A stretch of DNA of 13,071 nucleotides from DASVTR01 sp033855775. GTDB lineage: Bacteria > Acidobacteriota > Blastocatellia > Pyrinomonadales > Pyrinomonadaceae. The DNA lies in the NCBI GenBank assembly GCA_033855775.1, contig JAWVFT010000089.1, positions 1 to 13,071 on the forward strand, in the 5' to 3' direction. Below, piece by piece: positions 7,115 to 13,071 of this stretch. Positions within the stretch are counted from its first letter, which is position 1; every line of letters begins with the position of its first letter. The position numbers and the translations under genes were made by a program. A model generated the notes under the pieces. That model did not search any database, was not told the origin of the DNA, and saw nothing but the letters and a program-made list of their open reading frames with translations.

Positions 7115-7945
7115 TTACCTTCCTTTTCCTGTGAGCGTGGCGAGCGGGCCGTCCTGCTTGATGAAGTTTTTGAGGGCGGCGTAAGGGATGACGACGACGT
7201 GTTCGCCTTCGGCGTAAGAGGCGACTTGATACGGGTCGAAGGTGACGACGAGGCCACGGCGCGAGATGTTCCAACTCTTGTAATTTTCGGACGACGGCGC
7301 GGCGCCGGTCGCAATCCACTCGCTGTCGGAGTCTGGGCCGAGTTCTTTCTTCAGAGCCTTGACGGCGTAAGCCGAGATGGCTTGCATGTAGCCGGAGCGC
7401 GGATTGAAGAGGTCTGAGAGAGCGAGGCGGCGGCCCGCGCTCAAATCATAATTGAACGTCATGGAGTAGTTGTTCGGATGGGCCGCGCCCGCGCTGTAGG
7501 CGCTGACGCCGAACGAGACGCTGATGATGTCGGGGCCGCCATGCTCAATGGTGTAGCCCACGTCGAACGTGTTCTCCGACACTTCGGCGGGAGTGGTCCG
7601 GTCAGGCGGCTCAATCGCTTTCTTAAAGCCGTTGGCCTCTTTCGTCAACAGTTCTTTGATGGCTTGATTGAAGGCCACGGCCTTCGCGTCGGTCGCCCCG
7701 GCAATCTGCGGATAGCTGGCCTTAATCGTGTATCTGAGCCGCCTGTTTCTTTCGTTAATCAGCCGCTTGACGAAGCGGAAACTGGCCGCCGCGTTGCCGC
7801 TCGGCTCAAGCCGTGAAGAGACTGCGGGCGCGCTCCGTTTCAAGCTGAGACGCAGCCGCGACTGGCTCGCGCTGCCCGGTTGCGGCCAGAGCGCGAGCGA
7901 GAGAATCAAGGTCAGGGAAATTGTCAACAGGAATCTTTTTCTCAT
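7115..7945 (-). CDS. Exported DUF3298/DUF4163-type protein (RsiV-like extracellular domain)
   Basis: Predicted 276-residue exported protein. Residues 1-26 are a signal peptide (MRKRF, a hydrophobic LLTISLTLILSLAL, then GSASQS). Residues about 58-160 fit a DUF4163-like segment with RLRYTIKASYPQI, and 160-262 fit DUF3298: AHPNNYSMTFNYDL followed by LSDLF, and the closing pair VVTFDPYQVASYAEGEHVV and IPYAAL. The same domains form the extracytoplasmic part of the anti-sigma factor RsiV and accompany the PdaC deacetylase, but no membrane anchor or enzyme domain is seen here, so a free periplasmic or surface protein is likely. The frame is open 46 codons further upstream; I chose the ATG at 7945 because GAAGG lies 8 bases before it and the signal peptide begins there. 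A possible CATAAT (7959-7964) with TTGCGC 17 bases upstream would give an almost leaderless mRNA. Confidence 0.87.
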   Translation of the reverse strand: MRKRFLLTISLTLILSLALWPQPGSASQSRLRLSLKRSAPAVSSRLEPSGNAAASFRFVKRLINERNRRLRYTIKASYPQIAGATDAKAVAFNQAIKELLTKEANGFKKAIEPPDRTTPAEVSENTFDVGYTIEHGGPDIISVSFGVSAYSAGAAHPNNYSMTFNYDLSAGRRLALSDLFNPRSGYMQAISAYAVKALKKELGPDSDSEWIATGAAPSSENYKSWNISRRGLVVTFDPYQVASYAEGEHVVVIPYAALKNFIKQDGPLATLTGKGR

Positions 7946-8124
7946 CTGTGTGCCTTCAATTATGGTTTCGCGCTTCGGACAGCGCAACGCTGCGAGAGAC
8001 GCGCCGCGCCGGAGCGTTTTGCTCACGCCGCGACGACCACGGCGCGAAGGGTCCGGGCGATGGATGACGGCGTGGCTACTCATGCTTGAATAGCTTCTCG
8101 TTCATCCCTTCAGCCGTTGTTGGT

Positions 8125-9351
8125 TTATGTCGGTCGCTCAAGCGGCGGGACGACGGCGGTGAAGTCTTCATTGAAGCGTCGCGCGTACTGCTCAATCAGT
8201 TCTTCGACGCGTTCGAGTTGCGGGGAGCGGACGACGAGTCCGGCGTGATACCGTTTCTTGACGCGATAAGCTATCTCCGGGTCTGTGTAGCCGCCGGTGT
8301 CTGGATACTCCTGACGCGCGAGCGAAAGGACAATGCCCGCGTAGTTAAGCTCCGCTTCGGGCGGATGGTATGGATGCTCGCGGTCGGCTGTTTCAATCCT
8401 TGCCCACTCGCGCCAGAGGTTGATGCCGCTGGCGGCTTCCAGTGTCTCGGCGATGTAAGCGCCGCCGACGCGGGCCGCGATTTCGAGAAAGTAAAACTCG
8501 CCGTCCGCCGCGCCCTTGATAAATTCCGCGTGCGCCGCTCCGTTCACAAGGCCGAGGCTTTTAATCAACTGGCGGTTGGCCTTCAAGAGTTTCCTGTGGT
8601 CGGCTGAGCCGCGCCGGACGCTTTGCGAGATGAAGACGCCGCCGCCGTGCGCGACATCCATCGGAGGCCGCCCGTAGCGATTGACGCCCGCGAAGGCAAC
8701 CTTGCCATCGGCCACGCCCGAATCAACGTGAAAGACTTCGCCCGTCACGAAGCGTTCGAGCAGGTAGAAGGACGAGCGCTCTTGCAGTCGCTCGCGCGCG
8801 TCCAGTTCGTCAATCGCGCGCCAGACCTGCTCCGAGTCGTGCAGCTTCCTGATGCCCATCGCGGACACGTCCGAGCGCGGCTTGAGAACCCAAGGCGCAG
8901 GCACGCGCTGCATGAACTCGCGCAGGCGGTCGTAGTTGAGCACGTGAACGAAATCGGGAACACGGATGCCCGCCTCACTCGCGCGGACGCGCATCGAGAG
9001 CTTGTCGCGGAAGACGCGGGCCTGCGCGCTCGTCATTCCCGGCAGGCATAGATGCTCGCGTATCAGGGCGGCGGTCAGCACGTCGTACTCTTCGAGGGCG
9101 ACGAGGCGAGCCAGTTGATGAGAGCGCGCCAACTGGCTGACGACGTGCATGAAGATGTCCGGCCCCGCGTCGTCCGGCACGGCCACTATGTCGTCCAAAC
9201 TCTCGCGCGGCCACTCTTCCTGCAAGAGCCTTTCCTTCGTCACCAGCAGCACGCGAAAGCCGAGCCGCTTTGCCTCGCGCAGGAAATCAACGCCCTTGAA
9301 GTAGCTGGCGAGACAGATGACGGTCTGCGCGCTCAGTTGTGAATCGTTCAT
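8125..9351 (-). CDS. ATP-grasp domain ligase, substrate unknown
   Basis: Predicted 408-residue cytoplasmic enzyme with the layout of carboxylate-amine ligases. A Rossmann-like preATP-grasp domain (about 10-110, TVICLASYFKGVDFLREAKR) is followed by the ATP-grasp fold. Nucleotide-binding K157 lies in PWVLKPRS, the adenine-hinge acid is E199 in YLLERF, and the magnesium site is E290 in FLEIAARVGGAYI. The EIAAR form, rather than EINPR, is common in ligases of the ATP-grasp_4 type. Such enzymes activate a carboxylate as acyl phosphate and join it to an amine; candidate roles include amino-acid or dipeptide ligation, but no neighbour points to a pathway. The gene follows the small acidic protein and precedes the DUF3298-type gene on the same strand. 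No Shine-Dalgarno sequence is visible before the ATG; the upstream 15 bases are pyrimidine-rich and preceded by a perfect hairpin. Confidence 0.88.
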   Translation of the reverse strand: MNDSQLSAQTVICLASYFKGVDFLREAKRLGFRVLLVTKERLLQEEWPRESLDDIVAVPDDAGPDIFMHVVSQLARSHQLARLVALEEYDVLTAALIREHLCLPGMTSAQARVFRDKLSMRVRASEAGIRVPDFVHVLNYDRLREFMQRVPAPWVLKPRSDVSAMGIRKLHDSEQVWRAIDELDARERLQERSSFYLLERFVTGEVFHVDSGVADGKVAFAGVNRYGRPPMDVAHGGGVFISQSVRRGSADHRKLLKANRQLIKSLGLVNGAAHAEFIKGAADGEFYFLEIAARVGGAYIAETLEAASGINLWREWARIETADREHPYHPPEAELNYAGIVLSLARQEYPDTGGYTDPEIAYRVKKRYHAGLVVRSPQLERVEELIEQYARRFNEDFTAVVPPLERPT

Positions 9352-9366
9352 GAGAGATAGAGTCGC

Positions 9367-9404
9367 GCGTGTTTAGCGTCGCGCCAGCACGACGCTAAAC
9401 ACGC
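9367..9404 (-). other. 15-bp perfect hairpin upstream of the ATP-grasp gene
   Basis: GCGTGTTTAGCGTCG (9367-9381) pairs perfectly with 9390-9404 around an 8-base loop, CGCCAGCA. On the minus strand it sits 32 bases past the stop of the acidic protein and 15 bases before the ATP-grasp start. What follows is GCGACTCTATCTCTC, not a clean T-run, so it is at best a weak terminator. It could instead be a leader hairpin or stabilise the upstream message end. Confidence 0.7.
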
Positions 9405-9436
9405 TTGCCGTCATTGGTGTATAAAAATTCGTGCTG

Positions 9437-9646
9437 TCATTCATCGTCCGCGTCAGTCTGCACGCCCGTGCCGGAGCCGGAGCCTAGAATCGTATTCATG
9501 CCGCTGTTCTCTTCCACGCCGGTCGGCGCGTCCGGTTCGGCCACGTCGCCCGCTTCGTCCGCTCGCGCGCTTGAGTCGCCCGTCTCCTGCATCAAGCCTC
9601 CGGCGTCTTCCGTCTTGTCAATGGTTGAATCTTCCTGCTTGCTCAT
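9437..9646 (-). CDS. Small acidic, probably disordered protein of unknown function
   Basis: Predicted 69-residue protein that I do not recognise. It has 18 acidic residues against three basic, no Cys, Trp, Phe or Tyr, and no hydrophobic segment, so it is likely disordered and soluble. The C-terminus carries the distinctive GMNTILGSGSGTGVQTDADD. The open frame reaches 9721, but the ATG at 9646 has GAGGGG 10 bases upstream and begins a compositionally uniform protein, so I chose it. The clear ribosome site, low-complexity acidic composition unlike a GC-shadow frame, and position ahead of the ATP-grasp gene on the same strand support a real gene. The TATATA at 9750-9755 and TATACT at 9774-9779 (minus strand) are possible promoter elements upstream. 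Confidence 0.6.
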   Translation of the reverse strand: MSKQEDSTIDKTEDAGGLMQETGDSSARADEAGDVAEPDAPTGVEENSGMNTILGSGSGTGVQTDADDE

Positions 9647-10037
9647 CTCGGCTGTCCCCTCTTTTCTATCGTGTGTTGGCAGCCCGCGCCCCGGCCAAAA
9701 AAGTTCGAACGATGAAAGCAACGACTGGCGCGCGGCGGCGGGTGAGTGGTATATAGCACAGACGGTCGGGCACAGTATATCTTCGTGCGGCCCTGAGCAG
9801 CGCAGGCTGCCAACGGGTCAGAGCAGATTTCCTCAAACGGCGCTCGCGGCGCGGCACAGGCGCGCTTCAATCTAAACGGCAAGCAGCGCACGTAAATAAT
9901 TTTCAAGCAGGTTCGGGCGAGGCGGAGTCACAAAGGGCAGGCGACGGCGCGGGCGTGTTTGTTCGTCGAGTTCGTTCGTTAAGCGATTGAGGCGCGAAGC
10001 GCGCCGGAGTCTGATTTCTTAAACTGAGGAGCAAGGG
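9647..10037. promoter_or_regulatory. Divergent intergenic region with candidate promoters
   Basis: These 391 bases separate the acidic protein (minus) from the HabA-like gene (plus). I see no convincing gene: the short frames here are basic, Arg-rich shadows. On the minus strand TATATA (9750-9755) and TATACT (9774-9779) could be -10 boxes; on the plus strand TAAATAAT (9893-9900) could serve the downstream gene. None has a good -35 partner. A 6-bp GC hairpin, GGCGCG-AAG-CGCGCC, occupies 9991-10005, 33 bases before the plus-strand start. Confidence 0.4.
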
Positions 10038-10475
10038 ATGAAGGCTGAGGCAGCGATACGCAGGCGGCTGGCGGCGGCGGGAGCGATGCTCTTCGCCGTC
10101 GGGATGGTGACGGGGTTGTGGTCTGCCGCGGCGCTGACGAACAAAGTTCAGGTCGGGATGCCGCGGCTCGCATTGGCCGCGCACTTGAACGGCTTGCTCG
10201 GCGGGCTGTGGCTTGTCGCCGTCGCGTGGACGTTCGACTTTCTACACTACGACGCGAAAGGCTTGCGCCGCCTCGCTCTCGTCGTCGCCCTCGCGGCGTG
10301 GAGCAACTGGCTCGTCACGCTCATCGCTTCATTCTTCGGCGTCAACGGCCTTGAGTACACGGGCCGTCGCGCCAACGATGTCGTCGCCTTTCTCCTGCAA
10401 ACACTGGTCGTCATCCCCACGCTCATCGGCGCGGGCCTCTGGGCCTGGGGATTCAAGATGAAGGATGAGAGATGA
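10038..10475 (+). CDS. Four-helix membrane protein resembling hydroxylaminobenzene mutase (HabA-like)
   Basis: Predicted 145-residue inner-membrane protein with four hydrophobic segments near residues 11-33, 45-67, 77-100 and 114-138. The pattern MLFAVGMVTGL, then PRLALAAHLNGLLGGLWLV, a WSNWLVTLIASFFG in helix 3 and a final LVVIPTLIGAGLWAWGF matches the layout of hydroxylaminobenzene mutases. HabA/HabB are small integral membrane proteins that rearrange hydroxylaminobenzene to 2-aminophenol during nitroaromatic breakdown. Many family members have no nitroaromatic context, so the real substrate may differ. GAGGAG lies 9 bases before the ATG and fixes the start. It shares its strand with the acyl-CoA synthetase, but 148 bases holding a large inverted repeat lie between them. 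I recognise the family from memory of its hydrophobic pattern, so the assignment is moderate. Confidence 0.7.
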   Translation: MKAEAAIRRRLAAAGAMLFAVGMVTGLWSAAALTNKVQVGMPRLALAAHLNGLLGGLWLVAVAWTFDFLHYDAKGLRRLALVVALAAWSNWLVTLIASFFGVNGLEYTGRRANDVVAFLLQTLVVIPTLIGAGLWAWGFKMKDER

Positions 10476-10482
10476 AGAAAGC

Positions 10483-10592
10483 GCAGACACGGCGACGCGG
10501 CGACGCGGAGACACGGAGAAGGAAAGAGCGCGCTGATTCTGCAAGTCGCCGCTGGTTATTTCTTCCCCGCGTCGCCGCGTCGCCGTGTCTCC
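10483..10592 (+). repeat. Octamer-periodic inverted repeat between HabA-like and acyl-CoA synthetase genes
   Basis: Left arm 10485-10508 and right arm 10567-10590 are perfect 24-base reverse complements (AGACACGGCGACGCGGCGAC plus CGG G-end). The arms are built of 8-base units, GCAGACAC GGCGACGC GGCGACGC GGAGACAC GGAGAAGG on the left, and their inverse on the right (GCGTCGCC twice, then GTGTCTCC). The 58 bases between hold no gene. A further pair, GGAAAGAGCG (10521-10530) and its inverse CGCTCTTTCC (10597-10606), crosses rather than nests with the main stem. The right arm ends 23 bases before the GGAG (10614-10617) of the next gene. Confidence 0.85.
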
Positions 10593-10623
10593 GCATCGCT
10601 CTTTCCCCCTTTCGGAGTTGCAT

Positions 10624-12201
10624 ATGATATTTCGTAGCCCTTACGCGGACGTGTTGATTCCCGAAGAGTCTGTGCCGGGATTTGTGCTGCGGCACGCCGC
10701 AGCGCGCGGCGACAAAGCGGCGTTGATTGACGGCACGAGCGGCGCGAGCATTAGCTACGCGCAGTTGGCGAAGAGCGTGCGGAGCGTGGCGGCGAGCCTC
10801 GCCGGGCGCGGCTTCAGGCGCGGCGATGTCTTCGCCATCTTCAGCCCGAACGTGCCGGAGTATGCCATCGCGCTCTACGCCGTCGCCTCGCTCGGCGGAG
10901 CGAGCACGACCATCAACCCGCTCTACACGGCGGACGAAGTGGCGCATCAACTGAAGGACGCGGGCGCGAGTTACCTGCTCACCGTCCCGGCCTTGATTGA
11001 CAAGGCCAAGGCGGCGGCTGAGAAAGCGCACATCAGGGAAATCTTCGTCCTCGGCGAGACGGACGCGGCGACGCCCTTCGCCTCGCTCCTGCACAACGAC
11101 GACGCGCCGCCGCAGGTTTCCATCAACGCGCGCGAGGACATCTTCGCCCTTCCCTATTCGAGCGGCACGACGGGGCTGCCCAAAGGCGTGATGCTGACGC
11201 ACTACAACGTCGTCGCCAATCTCTGCCAGCAGGAAGTTGTCAACCCGATTCAAGAGACGGACACGCTCATCTGCATCCTGCCGCTCTTTCACATCTATGG
11301 CATGGCCGTCATTCTCAACACGGGTCTGCACAGCGGCGCAACCATCGTCACCATGCAACGCTTCGACCTTGAGCGCGTGCTCAAAGTGATGCAGGATTAC
11401 GGCGTCACCTACGCGCATCTGGTTCCGCCGATTATCCTCGCCCTGACGAAGCAGAAGATAGTTGACGACTACGACCTCTCGAAGCTGCACACAATCTTTT
11501 CGGGCGCGGCCCCGCTCGGCCAGACTATCACGCAGGCTTGCGTCGAGCGTCTCGGCTGCCAGATTCGACAGGGCTACGGCATGACGGAAACCAGCCCCGT
11601 CATTCACATGAGCCCGCATGACGCCGAACAGATTAAGCACGGAGCGGTCGGCCAATGCATTCCCAACACCGAATGTAAAATCGTGGACATGGAGACAGGA
11701 GCCGCGCTCGGCCCGAATCAGGAAGGCGAAATCTGCATGCGCGGCCCGCAGATGATGAAGGGCTATTTGAACAAGCCGGAAGCGACCGCCGCGACCATTG
11801 ACGCCGAAGGCTGGCTGCACACGGGCGACATCGGCTACGCCGACGAAGACGGCCATTTCTTCATCGTTGACCGCGCCAAAGAGTTGATTAAGTACAAGGG
11901 CTTTCAAGTCGCCCCGGCGGAGTTGGAGGCGATACTGCTCTCGCACCCGTCAATCGCGGACGCGGCCGTCATCCCCGTCGCGGACGAGGAAGCGGGCGAG
12001 ATTCCGAAAGCCTTCATCGTCATCAAGGCGGGAGCCGCAGCCGACGACGCGGAGATTAAAGCTTACGTCGCCGGGCGCGTCGCCCCTTACAAAAAGATTC
12101 GGCTCATTGAACGCATCGAACAGATTCCCAAATCCGCCTCTGGCAAAATCCTGCGCCGCGTTCTCGTCGAGCGCGAAAGAAAAAGGAGAGCAGAAAACTA
12201 A
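10624..12201 (+). CDS. Acyl-CoA synthetase, 4-coumarate--CoA ligase type (ANL superfamily)
   Basis: Predicted 525-residue adenylate-forming ligase that joins a carboxylic acid to coenzyme A through an acyl-AMP. All core motifs are present: the P-loop YSSGTTGLPKGVMLTH (from Y178), GYGMTETSP (317-325), the ribose-binding TGD (D402), the hinge DRAKELIKYKGFQV (D416 to V429) and the C-terminal catalytic lysine in PKSASGKIL (K508). Length and motif wording are those of bacterial 4-coumarate/medium-chain fatty acyl-CoA ligases; whether it takes an aryl or fatty acid is not determined. I chose the ATG at 10624 because GGAG lies 6 bases before it. An in-frame GTG at 10585 would place the start inside the inverted repeat and is less likely. 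A SnoaL-like gene follows with no gap, an operon. Confidence 0.93.
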   Translation: MIFRSPYADVLIPEESVPGFVLRHAAARGDKAALIDGTSGASISYAQLAKSVRSVAASLAGRGFRRGDVFAIFSPNVPEYAIALYAVASLGGASTTINPLYTADEVAHQLKDAGASYLLTVPALIDKAKAAAEKAHIREIFVLGETDAATPFASLLHNDDAPPQVSINAREDIFALPYSSGTTGLPKGVMLTHYNVVANLCQQEVVNPIQETDTLICILPLFHIYGMAVILNTGLHSGATIVTMQRFDLERVLKVMQDYGVTYAHLVPPIILALTKQKIVDDYDLSKLHTIFSGAAPLGQTITQACVERLGCQIRQGYGMTETSPVIHMSPHDAEQIKHGAVGQCIPNTECKIVDMETGAALGPNQEGEICMRGPQMMKGYLNKPEATAATIDAEGWLHTGDIGYADEDGHFFIVDRAKELIKYKGFQVAPAELEAILLSHPSIADAAVIPVADEEAGEIPKAFIVIKAGAAADDAEIKAYVAGRVAPYKKIRLIERIEQIPKSASGKILRRVLVERERKRRAEN

Positions 12202-12591
12202 ATGTCAAACGAACAAGTTCAAAAAGCGGTCGCAGATTATTTCGCCGCCATTCGCGCGATGGACGCCGGAGCGTGGGTCGCGACCTTTGCCGACGATGGA
12301 GTCAATCATGATCCGGTCGGCTCGCCGCCCAACGCGGGACACGCCGCCCTGCGACAGTTCTTCGAGGGCATCGCCGGAGCCTTCGAGCAGGTCGGGCTGT
12401 TTGAAGACCACGTTTTCGTCAACGGCAGAGAGGCCGCCGTCAAATGGACAGGACGCGGCACGGGCAAGAATGGCCGCGCCGTCATCTTCGAGGGCATAGA
12501 TATTTTCGAGATTAACGACGCGGGCAAGATTCAAACCATCCGCGCCTACTGGAACCCGGCGGCGATGATGGCCGAACTGCAAGAACGATAG
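12202..12591 (+). CDS. SnoaL/NTF2-like small protein (ketosteroid-isomerase fold)
   Basis: Predicted 129-residue soluble protein of the NTF2/SnoaL-like fold. It begins with a helical pair (VQKAVADYFAAIRAMD) and the family's WVATFADDGVNHDP, then LRQFFEGIAG, a curved sheet (VFVNGREAAVKWTGRGTG and FEGIDIFEIND) and the closing strand KIQTIRAYWNPAAM. Members form small dimeric cone-shaped proteins, some isomerases or cyclases and many of unknown activity; D29 to H34 might line a pocket, but no reaction is assigned. The ATG directly follows the TAA of the acyl-CoA synthetase, with AAAGGAGAG 12-20 bases upstream inside that gene, so translation is probably coupled and the two may act on related substrates. 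The stop codon runs straight into the heptamer hairpin. Confidence 0.88.
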   Translation: MSNEQVQKAVADYFAAIRAMDAGAWVATFADDGVNHDPVGSPPNAGHAALRQFFEGIAGAFEQVGLFEDHVFVNGREAAVKWTGRGTGKNGRAVIFEGIDIFEINDAGKIQTIRAYWNPAAMMAELQER

Positions 12592-12682
12592 GTCCAAAGT
12601 CCAAGGTCCAAGGTCCAAAGTCAAAGACCGTGTTCTTGACCTTGGACTTTGGACTTTGGACTTTGGACCTTGGACTTTGAAC
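12591..12682 (+). repeat. Heptamer-built long hairpin at a convergent gene junction
   Basis: Left arm 12591-12626 and right arm 12634-12669 form a 36-position stem around a 7-base loop (ACCGTGT). By hand, as plus-strand RNA, 31 positions are Watson-Crick, 3 are G.U and 2 are mismatches. The stem is made of TCCAAAG/TTTGGAC units repeated every 7 bases, and the unit continues beyond the stem to 12682 (CTTGGAC TTTGAAC). It starts at the last base of the SnoaL-like stop codon and ends 9 bases from the amidohydrolase stop, filling the whole convergent gap. It may act as a bidirectional transcription stop or protect both message ends. Confidence 0.9.
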
Positions 12683-12690
12683 TTGAGTTG

Positions 12691-13071
12691 TTAGTGGACT
12701 TCCTGGCTGACGAGTTGACCGTCGAGGACGACGCCCGTGATGTGGGTCGTGTATTCGAAGGGGTTGCCGTCAAAGAGCGCGAGGTCTGCGTCCTTGCCCG
12801 CTTCGAGCGAGCCGACGCGATTGTTGATGCCGAGGATGCGCGCGGCGTCCGACGTGACGCTGGCCAGAGCTTCATTGAACGAGAGGCCGTTGGCCGCCGC
12901 CGCGCCCGCCTCAAAGAGCACGACGCGCGTCTTCGGAACGTAGCCTTCATAGCCGCTTTGCAGCGCAAACAAGATTCCGGCCTTACGCAACGCGGCGGCA
13001 GTTTCAAAGCTCAGATTTTCCGTTTCGCCCGTGGCGCGCGCCATCGTCGGGTGCAGGATGACGGGAACGTT
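12691..13071 (-). CDS. Imidazolonepropionase-like amidohydrolase, C-terminal part (runs off the right edge)
   Basis: The frame is open to the right edge and gives the last 126 residues; the start lies outside the window. The end of the TIM barrel is seen as ETAAALRKAGILFALQSGYE, then VVLFEAGAAAANGLSFNEAL. The family's closing signature follows: ASVTSDAARILGINNRVGSLEAGKDADLALFDGNPFEYTTHI, with VVLDGQLV forming the last strand of the composite beta-sandwich. Amidohydrolases of this group hydrolyse C-N bonds with metal ions held by His, Lys and Asp on the barrel. In most members the strand-8 metal ligand is the Asp of a TSDHP-like motif; here that place reads LQSGYEGYVP. Members with this wording may use other ligands or be paired with a canonical copy. 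Signal peptide and metal-binding HxH lie in the unseen part. Confidence 0.85.
   Translation of the reverse strand, partial: NVPVILHPTMARATGETENLSFETAAALRKAGILFALQSGYEGYVPKTRVVLFEAGAAAANGLSFNEALASVTSDAARILGINNRVGSLEAGKDADLALFDGNPFEYTTHITGVVLDGQLVSQEVH

Noticed and set aside
7959..7987. CATAAT with TTGCGC at 17-base spacing upstream of the DUF3298-type gene, as a promoter
   Set aside because: Transcription would begin at or inside the GAAGG ribosome site, leaving almost no leader; too weak to list separately.
9367..9404. Canonical intrinsic terminator
   Set aside because: The stem is perfect, but neither side has a clear T-run, so I kept it only as a hairpin of unknown role.
9903..10184. Short basic frames on the minus strand upstream of the HabA-like gene
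   Set aside because: Arg/Pro-rich composition, no ribosome site, and they overlap the start of a membrane protein gene with a good GAGGAG.
10453..11946. A 497-codon open frame on the minus strand opposite the acyl-CoA synthetase
   Set aside because: It mirrors a gene with complete ANL motifs; its product is Arg/Val/Asp-rich without any domain, as expected for the reverse frame of a GC-rich gene.

Overview
The window is GC-rich (about 60-65% in most genes; my own hand counts) and densely coded on both strands. It looks like part of a chromosome from a free-living Gram-negative-type bacterium. The exported S9 peptidase, the DUF3298-type protein, the imidazolonepropionase-like amidohydrolase and the short-period inverted repeats between genes would suit an Acidobacteriota (Blastocatellia-like) soil organism. 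That is inference only; no rRNA or marker gene is present.

Layout. Positions 1-2895 (minus strand) hold the start of a membrane protein that runs off the left edge. Just upstream of it is the most notable gene of the window: a 923-residue STAND/NLR-like protein with an N-terminal nucleoside-phosphorylase domain, a central P-loop ATPase and C-terminal TPR-like helices. This is the architecture of the PNP/ATP-nucleosidase immune effectors. A divergent gap (2896-3145) with a perfect TATAAT facing the STAND gene separates it from a secreted S9 prolyl-oligopeptidase-family peptidase (3146-5224), which ends in a clear intrinsic terminator. A plus-strand pair follows: a SAM methyltransferase (5389-6150) and a DUF2071/YqjF-like protein (6236-6991). 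Between them is a 24-codon minicistron with a strong ribosome site and a TGATG overlap.

Positions 7115-9646 read on the minus strand: a small, strongly acidic protein, an ATP-grasp ligase and an exported DUF3298-type protein. Positions 10038-12591 read on the plus strand: a four-helix membrane protein resembling hydroxylaminobenzene mutase, a 4-coumarate--CoA ligase-type acyl-CoA synthetase and a SnoaL/NTF2-like protein. The last two are directly abutted. The right edge holds the C-terminal third of an amidohydrolase on the minus strand.

Both convergent gene junctions (around 7081-7108 and 12591-12682) carry the same 7-bp periodic repeat, TTTGGAC; at the second it folds into a 36-bp hairpin with a 7-nt loop. 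A different repeat, an 8-bp periodic GC-rich inverted repeat, sits just before the acyl-CoA synthetase ribosome site (10483-10592). A 15-bp perfect hairpin lies ahead of the ATP-grasp gene. Apart from the PNP-STAND gene, the window reads as ordinary metabolic and envelope genes.
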